64,000 nt of DNA. It comes from Isohypsibius dastychi (taxonomy: Eukaryota; Tardigrada; Eutardigrada; Parachela; Isohypsibiidae). Positions 44,915-56,285 of the stretch are shown one piece after another (position 1 is the first letter of the stretch; the number at the start of each line of letters is the position of its first letter). The stretch spans positions 1-64,000 of the forward strand of contig JAQIWT010000003.1 of the NCBI GenBank assembly GCA_034696485.1. Reading direction: 5' to 3'. Under the pieces are notes generated by a model, which saw nothing but the letters and a program-made list of their open reading frames with translations, was not told where the DNA came from and did no database searches. Both the position numbers and the translations under genes were made by a program.

Positions 44915-46397
44915 ATGGCTAGTCCTACTCCACCACAGGAATCCGCAGCTGCCGCTGCTCTGCGCCATCATCTGGCAATGGCTTGCTATTACCAGAAGGT
45001 CCACAATGAGAACGTTCATCCAGATGAGGATTCGGATTCCGGTGTCGAATGCGATGCAGGATATGAACGAAGACTCAGAGAAGTCAAACAAGAACTGTTG
45101 AAAGTAGTTCTTTTCTTTACAGTATAATTCATGGTGGCTGTAATTTTAGTGGAATGTTGGTTTTTGCAGGATACTTATGGTTGTGATGAAGATTGTATGT
45201 GTAACTTGGAGAAACTACTGCAGGCGAAGCTGGCGCTGGAGGAAGATGAGAACAATGAAAAGAAGCCTCCTGTCAAAAGCCCCGTTAAATCAGCTGTCAA
45301 CCATCGCTTTCACAACGTATATCTTGCTGATATAAACTCGATTTACCGTGCAATTCAGCAATTTCTATTTTTCAGGGAAAACTTTTTCTGTATTGTCTGA
45401 GGGATACCAAAATGGCGCGTCCAGAGTACTTGCGTCTTTGTCAGGTTCCTCGACCGATTCGGCTGGCTTATTTTAATTATTTAGAGCAGCATGGATGCGG
45501 GATCCCGAAGAAAGAAGTGTGGTACGGCTTAGACTGCATATCTCGTTTAAGAAATACACAGGATTATCAAGTTTTGGTAATTAGGACCATCGAAAACGAG
45601 AGAGAGCTCCGAATTGAGCTGGACCGGAAGCATGCTTTCAGCGAGAAAGACCAGCGTCAGCAATATGAAATTGAACAGTGCATGGATAGTAACGAATGGG
45701 ATAAACGCACTGGGAATGGATCGCGCGTGATGGGACCTTTGGATGACGTTGAAAATCCTGGTCCGGCTGAGAAAAGCGAGGAAGGTGTATTCTGGGCGAT
45801 CGAGAGGCTTTTGGGAGTAGCTCAGGAAAGAAAAACCAACAAGTTGTTCTTTCTGGTCAAATGGAAGGGATGGCCGCATGAATCCAATACTTGGGAAACG
45901 ATTGAAGCCATGGGGAAAGCCAGCGATCTTGTTTTAGAATTTTTCGAGCTTCACGGGTGAATATTTCTTTGTGTCAGCATTTATCTTAAAATAATACGAG
46001 AAAGGTATTTTTGTATTTGCAGTGGTATTTAGAACTGTTGATTAAATTTTGTGGTCTAGTAGGTAATGTTGGCCAAACGGACAATGTAATTCGCAAAATT
46101 TGTACCAATGGTTATGGGAACTTGTCATTTCGCTACCAGACTTTAAAATAGACTTCAGTGTTTCCGCTCTTTATGAAAAATTGCCCTGATCTTTTTCGTT
46201 CTACTGTATTATGCATAATGATGCGATAATGATGTACTAACCATCTTTTCTTTGACAGAGAGCCAAGCCCCAGCAGACCAAAAATAATGCTTCCGGATGG
46301 TATCAAATTTGAAAAGTGGGTTGAGGACTCGGCGAAAGGAATTGAACGTCCATTAAAACAGCGAAAAACTGAGAAAGTCGGGCAAGCGCGGAAATGA
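44915..46397 (+). CDS. chromodomain protein, unassigned
   Basis: Four exons (44915-45103, 45170-45316, 45376-45956, 46259-46397) encode 351 aa. The N-terminal 65 residues are Ala-rich, then acidic. A CDEDCMC cluster follows near residue 70. Residues about 112-250 (GKLFLYCLRDTKMARPEYLR onward) form a predicted helical region with no family I know. A chromodomain lies near 255-305 (FWAIERLLGVAQERKTNKLF, FLVKWKGWPHESNTWE) with aromatic-cage residues present. The C-terminal exon is basic (PLKQRKTEKVGQARK), with a possible nuclear signal. SUV39-type enzymes have a chromodomain too, but no SET domain follows here. Probably a chromatin reader. Confidence 0.75.
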
Positions 46398-47051
46398 AGC
46401 CCGGAAAATATTTAAAAAGTGCCGCTCTAGATTAGGCTGTTGTCTGGTGAAAAACTGGTTTGAAGGAATGGGTGAATAATTTTATCGGAAGACTTTCATA
46501 TTTTATCATCTGCCGCGATACTAAATGGATTGACTCCCGGCTTTTTTGTCAAAACTAACCAGATTCGTTTTAATGAACGAAATTTGACAAAGCTTGTTTT
46601 ACGAAATGTGATCCGTTATTTTGTCGCGCACTTTGTGATCATAAGAAAGAAGGAGAAAGTGTCCATTTTGTTTACGTTGAAACACGAGAGCGTTTTGATC
46701 TGATAAAGAACGTCAAGAGTACGTTAGGATTTTATGACATTCGTTTATGATGGTCAAGCTAGAGGAGATGGAGGACGGTCGCGTCTGGATGTGAGTGGTT
46801 AATTTATTTACTCGGAGAGCGCCTATCTTAACCTGATTAATTGGTTCTCAGGCGTCGTTCTCCCTCGATCTGGATTGCGGCTGCTTATCAGATGTGATCT
46901 TTGATTTTCCACCAAATATCCATCTGATCTCATTTCAGCGTTTTATTCCAACTCGACCATCTTTTCAACTTTGACTTGCAGTCGACTTGAACTTGTTGTT
47001 TAGCTGGCTGACGGAAATCGCACCAAGGAAACTGACCAGCCGGCTTTTATC
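46398..47051. other. intergenic
   Basis: Probably contains the promoter and 5' UTR of nidogen. No coding exon recognised. Confidence 0.45.
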
Positions 47052-50000
47052 ATGGCCGCGCGCCGAATAATATCGTTATCCCTGTTTTGTATTATTGGAG
47101 TGTTTTTTGTTTGTCTGCCGGTTTATTCCTTGCCGACTACGGATCTTTTTATGTTTGGAACGGTCAGCGGAGATGAACATGATGAATTTGTCACAAATGA
47201 TGCCCCTTCTACCGTGACCCTATCTGTTCCTATTGTCCTTTATGGAAAGAAATACAACACAGCTCATGTAAGTTAGTTAATAATCCAATGGATTGTTGAA
47301 TGGCTGTTTTGGTTGTCCGGCTACTGGGTTTAATGGCCTTGAAGTCGGTGATTCGGTTTTTTTATCTCGTTATCTGGTGAGAAAATCGGGAATCTTCTGA
47401 TCAGTCTAGAAACTGTTTTGTTAAACCCCATAGAAGTCGAATTTCCTAGAATCTGAAGCTGCATTTAGTAGAAGAATGAGTTTTTGCCATCGATTTCAGG
47501 CCTAAGATATCACTGGTATTTCCGTTACGTTATTCACAATTTTTTTCAAATGGATCAAGCATCGATATGTCACAGAATGATTTCTTAAATCAGTGAAAAC
47601 ACTTGATACCTCGTTGTTCAGATACTGTATTTAGGACAATGTGTGAAATCTGTACTGTAGTAAAAATGGAACATTAAATACCATTCAGATCCCCATGATT
47701 ATTGTTAAATTTTGCAGGTTAGTAAAACAGGCATTGTGACCTTTGATGAGCGCAGTGGAGGCCGGTTTCAAGCTCAAGCATTCCCACTGTCGTATGCCGC
47801 TATTGCCCCATATTACGCCGACATCGATAACGAGGAAGGTGGCCTCATCAGCGCACGGTGAGATTGAAAAACCCATGTTTCTCCAACTTCTGAATTACTT
47901 TCGAATAAGTATTGCAAAGCAGCATCGATTGCTTTTAGAGAAACGAAAAAACAGGAGCTGCTTGACAAAGCCAATGGTTGGATCCATCAGTACTTCCCGG
48001 ATCAGCAATCATTTCAAGCGCAATCACTCTTGATTGCAACGTGGTCGGAAGTCGTCGGTCGAGGTTTACCAACAAACTGGGTCCGTGAAGAAAACGTTTC
48101 TCGCCGGATGTGACAATTGATTCTTTTTCTTTTATTTTGTAGATAAACACGTTTCAACTGGTCGTCGCGAATAATGGAGAGGACAGCTTCGCGTTTTTCC
48201 TCTACCCGGAAAACTCTCTCACATGGTCCAAAACTCTCGGTCCAGACGTTTTCGCTCAAGGCGGTTTCATGTCGGATGACGGAAAGGTTACTTTGCTGGA
48301 AGGGTCCGGTACGGACTATATGCGCGGACTAGCTGGGTGAGCTGGAACTCCAGTTTGGTTGTTGTTAATGTTGTTGCTGTTGTGGCTTCAGTAACCACCT
48401 GAAAAATTCACTTCCGGTTCAAGTCAGAAAAATTAATCTAATTATTCTGAATGTGATGCAGAATCGGAAAACCAGAAGGTCTCGCTCCAGAGGGTGTGCA
48501 TGCGTACCGAATTGGCGTTGTTGAGGAAGTTCCAAGGGCTGCCACAGACGAGGAAACAAATCGGTGGGAGGAACCTGGCCAATATACCCGCGAACCGATT
48601 GATACTCGCCATCCGTTAGATCCTGCAGTCTTGCGTCCAGCTGGAAGCGAAGGTAAGAAATAAAGAAAGCAAAGTGCTATCGGTGTTTGTACAGTAGTGT
48701 TATAATGTGATTCTCAGGTGGAGCTGTCGCTGGTGCTGAACCGGACCAAGAAGGTGATCGGGATGACGATCGATATGAACCCCCGACTCCCGCTCCTACA
48801 TCAGGTCCAGATTTGAGCCAGAAAGGGAATCCGGTCTGTGCTGACCAGTCCGAATGCCATAGCAGCGCCACCTGCCAGGCGTTGACGGGTGGAAGCTGCT
48901 GCAAGTGCGGTGCTGATTTGATCGGAAATGGGAAACTATGCTTTGATAAAGGTATGAATGTTCAATGCTTTTGATGGTTACGGACAATGAGAAACACCAA
49001 CATGACCAAAGTTGATCATAGCATTTGTTAGCATTGAACTGTGTGTATGTCTTAGCCCGACCCAAGTCTCATCCGCTCTTTTGCTTTTAGTCAAGCCGAT
49101 ACAGATGAATGGTCAAGTATCGGGAACGTTGAACGGGGCAGAACTTCCGCCGGCGCTGATGCACAACTACGTGGTCACCGAAGAAGGCAGAACATATGTC
49201 GCGTATAGTCCAGTGCCGGCTGAGATCGGGGACTCACTCCAAACTGTGCTTCCAGTTGCAACTATCATTGGATGGATGTTCGCGCTTACAGAAGGCGACC
49301 TCCAAAACGGTTTCGCGCTTACAGGTTTGTTTTCTATTATTCTACGGCCTTTGAACCAGCAGTCTAATTTCATGTTGGTATCAACAGGTGGCGTTGCAAA
49401 CTATACGGCAACACTTCGGTTCACCGAAAGCGGCAACTCTGTACATATCTCACAGACTTTCTCCGGATTGGGTGAACACAGCATGCTTCAAAGCACTATG
49501 TACATCTCTGGCAACACACCAAAAATAAACCCGGGACAGGTTTTTGAATATCCTGATCATCACATTGACTACCGAAGAAGTCTCCCTGGTAAGTGTCCCG
49601 TATAACCACCGCCATAGATCACGACCAACTGGAATTATTTCTTGTAAAAAACGGATGGTAACACGCGAACTATTTTTTTACAGGTCTCATCCAATCGTTC
49701 TCAAAAGGAACCATGAAAGTCGACGAGCAGTCACACGCATACACCGTCGAGGAATCCATCTCTTTCCAAGAATGCCCATTCGGCGACAACGCCGACGCCT
49801 CGAAAACAAGCCGACTCCATGTGAGCGGAATAGTCTCGCTGTACCAAGCCAAGGAGCGCGCGTCGCGCTACAGTGTGATCGCCAAGATCACTCCTCCCGG
49901 ATCCGGTGCTGCTGATCAGTGTGGTTCAGTTGATTGTGGACCTTCTGCCTCGTGTGTCCCCGGAGAAGGAGAGCAGACTCAGTGCATTTGCCGCGCTGGA

Positions 50001-52331
50001 TTCGCAGCGCAAAATGGAGCCGATGTCAGCGCTAAGCCACTCGATTGCATCGGTAAAAATTCCTTCCGTTGGGCCGAAAACAAGTGGTTGTAAATGTGAG
50101 TTGTCTATTAGATATCAATGAATGCACTGTTCGGAATGAGTGCAGTCCCCAAGCTGAATGCATCAATACAGAAGGATCGTTTATTTGCCGTTGTTTATCC
50201 GGTTACACTGGTGATGGTCGTATCTGCCGCACTCACGAAGAATCCTCTCGTATGTTGACTATTTGAGTCGTGAATTCTTAGTTGGTACATTGTGGTACAT
50301 CGGTTTGCTTCCAGTCGGTCAAGAAGACTGCAATGTTCGACCGGAAATCTGTGGAGCAAATGCGCAATGTAAACCCGGCCAGCAAGGAAAAGGCGAATGT
50401 GTTTGCTTTCCCGGCTATGTTGGAGACGGACGCACCTGCGCACTGGAAGGTATTTGCCGTAATCGTGTATTCGCACTTATTGGTTGTTTCCGAATAGATT
50501 TGGTTTTCGTTTTTTGATGTGGTCGGTTGGACAACGGTATTCTATATTGTACGACTGGTTTCAGGTTCCGAACCAGTAGCGCCCCCTGTTGTCGCACCAG
50601 AATCATGTTACCACAATCCAGCGCAGTGCGACCGCAATGCCGCATGTATCCCCGATCAGCGATCAAGAGGACAGTTTGCATGCCAGTGCTTGCAAGGTTT
50701 TGAAGGAGATGGATTCACATGCCGAGGTGAGCAATTGCCCAGAAAACCGAGGTTCAAACGTTAGGTCCACTTTACGCTTTCCATCATCACTTATATTCAG
50801 TTCATTTAGTGTATGACCTATTCTGCCATTTCAGCGAAACAAGTGTCTCGTGGTGGCTTCCTGGCCTTCAACCAGGGAATGTCGGTAGTTCAGTTGCCCC
50901 TGGATCCAAATGCTCAAGATCGAGGTGGTCAGTTGGCCATAGTTCCCGGTCAGACAGCTGTTGGAATTGCTGTGGATTGCGCGAATAGTCTTCTGTATTG
51001 GTCCGATATTGCCGGGAACACAATCAATCGCGCTCGATATGACGGGTCGGAAGTTGAAGTTGTAGTCCGAAATGGTAAGTCTATATCATATCGGTGCTTT
51101 GTCATGGATTAATGTTCATTCTTCTTCTAGTGCAATCGGCGGAAGGTTTAGCCATTGACCATGTTAGTGGCAACATTTTCTGGACCGATTCCGCCAGCGA
51201 TCACATCGCGGTGGCTAAATTGTCGGATTTGAAAAGCGGCTCAAAGGTCATCATCGGCAAAAATCTTTCCAATCCACGTGCGATCGCTGTTCACCCTGCT
51301 CGCGGGTAAGGGCATTGATTTTCTGGCCAAAAAAATGAAGGCTTTCGGTTGTTTAAACTAGAAAATAGCAATCTGCTCAATTGTCAAAAACTTCTATGCA
51401 ACAGGTTCTCACTCGTACACATTGTCATATTTTCATTTGGTTTATCCTGCTCTAAGGACATCACACTGATTTTGTTCTTTTTCAGATCTATATATTGGAC
51501 TGACTGGAACCGTTTGGAGCCGAAAATTGAAACTGCGAATACCGACGGAACCGAGCGACAAGCTTTGGTCAGCCGCGACCTTGGTCTTCCAAATGCTCTG
51601 ACTATTGATTTCCTGACCGACGAAATCTGTTGGGCAGATGCAGGTAAGATGTTGTCGGAACCCAAGTTATTTGTTGTACAGAAGTCGTGTAATTCCAGTC
51701 TGACGATTCGAGGTTCATATGACATATTTGATTGCCTTACAGGTGCTCAAAAAATTGAATGTGCTTCCATCAACGGACAAAACAGACGTTTGATATTTGT
51801 TGGCACGACATATCCTTTTGGAATCACTCTTCACTCAAACACAATTTTCTGGACGGACTGGACAGCGTAAGTAATGCCGCACACAGTGTTTGACACTTAC
51901 GTATTTGTAAAAGTTGACCGTGTCTATCAGAGGGAACATCCGCAGAACCTAAAGATAACATAGGATGCACGAGCATTCTGTTGTGATGGAAAAAGTCAGC
52001 ACGAAACACAACTGTGTTTATTTTTGCAGGAATACCGTTATGAGTGTCAGTAAGCATGGTGGCGCTTCACGTTCTTATGAACTTCCGCTTGGCAGCAGCG
52101 GTAAAGTCTACGGTATCGTTGCTGTTCCCGAACAATGCCCTAGACGTGAGTAGTTCAATACATCGAGATGTGCATTCAACATAATGCCTGATTTTGTTTG
52201 CAGTTCAAAACGCCTGTGCAGCCGGAAATGGTGGATGCACTCATATCTGCTTGCCTCTTCCAGGAGGAAGAAATGCTTGTGTTTGTCCAGATGGTGTCAG
52301 TTCTGATCAGTGCCGGCCAAGTGCTGTGTAA
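47052..52331 (+). CDS. Nid: nidogen (entactin), basement-membrane linker
   Basis: Eighteen exons: 47052-47267, 47718-47857, 47939-48080, 48143-48336, 48462-48652, 48718-48951, 49091-49324, 49388-49588, 49684-50052, 50112-50249, 50315-50449, 50565-50726, 50835-51074, 51131-51305, 51486-51643, 51743-51866, 52030-52145, 52204-52331. The product is 1098 aa. Domains in order: signal peptide (to about 26), NIDO domain (PYYADID, FQLVVANNG, FFLYPE), an EGF module with eight nearby Cys (exon 6), the G2F beta-barrel (exons 7-9, GQVSGTLNGAELP, SVHISQTFSG), four EGF modules including calcium-binding DINEC, a YWTD/LDLR-type propeller (YWSDIAG, FWTDSAS, YWTDWN, FWTDWT) and a last EGF. Nidogen bridges laminin and collagen IV. 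All junctions keep phase. The exon 3 donor (GTCCGT) is weak. Confidence 0.95.
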
Positions 52332-55058
52332 ATCGTTTGGGTTGACTTAAGAGTTAAGACGCAAAATATTGTGGATTGAAGTTTCATATTTCGAAATTCT
52401 CGTTACTGTTCTTTGTTTTCTATTTTTTGTCATGTCCAGTTTATAAAGTAGCAGCTACGACTGGCCACCTTTTCATTGACGCGTACTTAATTGACCTTTC
52501 CTCACCTTTGAAGCGCTTGTAATGTGGAGAACTCTTTCCGCAAAACTCCACATCGTCTGAAGCCCAAATTAAATAGATGGAGCCGGCAGATGAGCGACGT
52601 GCCGAATGCGAGGGTAGACGTCGACATACAAATGAAAGGTCATGAAAATCTGGAACAGTTTTCCACTATGTAGCACCCTTTCGAAAGTGGTCCGTTCAAG
52701 TTCACGGTTTCACGGATCTGACAGGTTTCCCGGAAACCTGTTCGAGACCATTTCCGTCTGGAAAATGTTGTAACTTATACACATGCGAAGTTGTTTGGGA
52801 CCGCACATCTTTGACGAAAATTTCCATTTCGCATCCACGCACTTTTTTCGCACATTTTGAAAATGGTACCCATTTTCTGATCCCTTGCTACCATAGGATA
52901 CCCTACTGGTCCCCGGGCGCATTCTGATTCTATTTTCAACAATGTTATTTCCGTTGGGTTTTGGACATTCATTTGAACGATACCTGGAGAAAAGGCCCAA
53001 GAAGGTATTCATAGTAATGCACGAAAAACTGTCTGACTGAGAAATTCTTTCATTTTCGATTTCGTTATCAGGAAGAAAGGTTTGCGGAGGATTTGGTCAA
53101 AAACCATGGAAATGTTGAAGAAGCAGACTGGTCCGCCGTTCAGGTATGATGCCGACTGTGACATCCTAACAGATGTTCAGTTACTCTTACATTGAGCAGC
53201 TGCAGCGACCTACCATTCTCACCCTTGTTTTCCTGCATATGGACTCTGTCTCGCGGATTAGCTGTTGAATTCCAACTTGTTTTTTGAAGAGCCTTATCCT
53301 GCAATCGAGGAGGATGAGTAATGAAGTGTGGCCAGTTACTTTTGTTCCGCGTACCTTTTGACCTTTCTTACACTGCCTTTTCGAGGAGGGCTGCCTTGCC
53401 TCACAAACAATGAACTCTCCACAGTGCTACCGTATTGTAATGTAATTCTTACTTGGTGCATACAGTATAAACCATTCCATTTCTTCTTGCGGCGTCAATT
53501 AGAGAACGATAAAAACGTGTAGGAAGAACCCCAATCCACGATTTGTCGAATCGTGTTATATGATAAAATGTAAGGGAGCGAATAATCTTCCCACAGTGAA
53601 GTTGCCACAACTGGGACTACCAGGTGACACGAGTTTGCAAATGTGGTTGTTATTTTATGCTCGATATCTGATTCTATGGGATCGTACCGGTAGGTATCCT
53701 TGACATAGGGCCACGCTGGGTGAATTGCCATCTGTGGCAACCCAAAACATCGGTAATTTCTCACGGTTCATTCATTTTGACAGCGGTCACCACCAACCCA
53801 AAAAACACGTCTACCTACTACAACGAGATCAGTTTAATGGTCCATATTCTACGGTGTCTTTACCGGATGACGTACATTACATAAACCGCGACAGAAAATC
53901 TCATAACGCTACGGTTCAAGAATTAAACTGCAAACGTCCAAGTTATTCTATTCAGGAAAGTGCGGTGGTTGGCGGAACTGATTTCACGTCAGTAAACACA
54001 CATCTTCACGTGCCTTGTTTTCCTAACCGTTAGGTCTTGAAAGAAAGTTGAGGGAAAGAGTGTTGTCATATTTTTGATACATTGATTTACATCGCGTCCT
54101 GGTCATCCCGATTGTTGCCTCTGTGATACCCTCAGGATTAACACGAATTCGCGCCCAGATTCACTAGAAGCGGTAAGGGATCAAATTCCATGAGTGTCGG
54201 CATGCGAAAAATCGTGGTTATTATTTATGATTATTTTTTTAAAGCCACCTTTTCTAATGTGTTGTAAATAAATAAGTCAGATTTTGTGTAATCGGAATTC
54301 TCGACAAATTAAATGTTACTCGAAAATTGAACCAGCTTCCTTTGTTCGGCTGGGGTCTTTAACGGAGAACTGCGTACACCCTGGGGCATTAGCGTACACC
54401 TCGATAATTCTCGTTTGTTTACGTTCTGGGAATTTCGGTTCTGGAATTATTAGAATTTCGATCGATGTAGTTCTCCTGAATTCCAAATGCTCTGGTTTTA
54501 CTCCGATGAAATTCGTGCGATCCGTCAAGAACACCATTCTGACTGATCCGTTTCCCATCAAGATCCAATTGTTCGAGAAAGATCAGGATGCATGTCGATT
54601 ATCCCAAAACATTTTGAGTCCTGACGCCTGTTTTATTCTTGCCATTCTGCGTTCTTCTACTGCGCGTTTCAGGATGGAACAAATATGGTGCTTGTTTGTT
54701 GGCGCTTCACCTGCTGCAAGCCGTGCGTCTGAGCACCATCTGCGCCCCGGAATGCTTTGTCAAACAACATGCAGCTCTTGTCTACCTGTTTGGTATTCCT
54801 GGTCAGCGGTTCACCTACTACTTAGTTGTCAACCCATCCATCCATCGCCCTGCATAATCTTCGTCATCGAAGAGTTGCGATTTTCGGTTTGAGGAATCGA
54901 AATAGGAGCTTTAATTTCTATTTCCGCCTTGAATCCGCCGGACGAGTTGGGAATTTTTGATGCCAAAGTTTTCTGCAAGTTGAGGTTTAATCTTGTCATT
55001 TCCGCTGATGAGACGAACGTGCTTTCCGCCATGTCATCTTCACACCCGGTCAAGGATA
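52332..55058. other. unresolved region, no confident gene
   Basis: After the nidogen 3' UTR no recognisable gene is seen for 2.7 kb apart from one candidate exon at 53072-53143. Between 54284 and 54892 both strands are open: 202 codons on plus, and 54316-54561 on minus. The minus frame reads TDRTNFIGVKPEHLEFRRTT and PEPKFPERKQTRIIE, which looks protein-like, but neither could be joined into a gene. Confidence 0.4.
53072..53143 (+). CDS. candidate isolated exon (24 codons)
   Basis: Flanked by a cag acceptor and a gtatga donor, in phase 0 at both ends, it reads EERFAEDLVKNHGN then VEEADWSAVQ, a helical, hydrophilic segment. No neighbouring exon could be joined with confidence. It may be part of an unrecognised gene or chance. 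Confidence 0.3.
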
Positions 55059-55293
55059 ATGGAACTGAAACTTGTTGAGAACGCGTCTGTGTTTATGGGA
55101 AGCAACTTCAGCCGTGAAGGCATCTTCAAAGAGAAAGTGAATCTTTTTCAAGTCTTTATCTTGAGGCCTTGTGAAAAATGATTTTAGAGAAAGTCGTAAC
55201 AAATGACAAGCCGATTCGCCTGGATTGCTCGACTAAGGATCTCGACCTCGAGGCAAATCTATTCAGTGATTTTGGCGGAATTAAGTTTCCGCG
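55059..55293 (+). CDS. candidate two-exon gene fragment
   Basis: ATG 55059 opens 26 codons (MELKLVENASVFMGSNFSRE...) to a donor at 55137. A 53-bp intron of the size usual here leads to 55190-55293, which continues in frame (KVVTNDKPIRLDCSTKDLDL, then FSDFGGIKFPR) to a possible donor. No further exon and no family were recognised, so the model is tentative. Confidence 0.3.
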
Positions 55294-56285
55294 GTTTGTG
55301 GTTGGATCCTTTTTTGCGTTGGTCGGAAATTAGTCCGTATTCTGTTTTCATCTGAACGATAACTAACGTCGTTAAACCTGTTGATCCGCATTGTACAGAT
55401 TTCGTGACTGAGTGATCAGATTCTGATTTTTCAGATTGATCAGATGGACCGGATTAATGGACTGTTGAAACTCGCCCAGTATTATTAACCGGATTGTACA
55501 TTATTCAATTGACCAACTGCACTGAGATCGTATGACCTTTTGGGGATTGTGTGAATTCTCGGGAGCTGAAGACTTATTAGGTAAGATGTTTTGGTTCTGA
55601 TAAGTGGCAAATATCCCCATGTACGTACTCAGTTTTGGAGCTCTAGGTCATTCATTTTGTTCAGGTTGATCTCATTTATCCATCGACTTATGAGATTTAT
55701 TTGCTCGGTGCAAATATATTCGCAAGCATATCCGGAGTGCTGACTAATGAAAAACCATTATTTTTCTAATCGGCCACCTTTTATAGGTTTATGAGATTTA
55801 TTGCTTTCTAATTTTGTTCCACGTCACTTTTAGCTCACATGCAGTATTGGCTCCATGTCAGTTTGTGATCCTTGTTGAAAGCCGTCGAAATCTGTTTTCG
55901 AAATCTGCAAGGTTTTTCATTTCTTTTTATTATATCCTAACGGCGGAAGTATGAAATTTTGTAAGATATCTGCGAATGTCTTCTTTCGGTTTTTTCATAA
56001 ATGTGAAGATAAGAAAACAGTTTTAATGCAATGTTGTTCAAGCGTCACTCAGAAAAGGTCGTACTCTTTATGTTAAACTCGGCTCTGTCGTAAAACGAGA
56101 TTGTTAAAGCTCATGTAATTATCGATGTGGTTTATGTAAATCATTTCCGCTCTCTGCTTTCTTTTCAGGTGGAACCAGTGAGGTGTGAATGCGAGACCCG
56201 TGTGGAACCGGTGTTCTTTCGGTCGCCGTTTAGCTGGAATCTGGTTTCGAGGGGGTAACAAGACCACACGGCAACGCAGCGGATC
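55294..56285. other. intergenic or intronic, nothing recognised
   Basis: No exon with supporting splice signals seen. It probably contains the promoter of the next gene. Confidence 0.4.

Noticed and set aside
44591-45091. 166-codon minus-strand frame across the 5' part of the chromodomain gene
   Set aside because: Shadow of the plus-strand exons, which have matching splice phases; no ATG context or domain on the minus strand.
54284-54892. 202-codon open frame on the plus strand
   Set aside because: No ATG-led start with support, no domain, and the opposite strand is equally open; reported only as part of an unresolved region.
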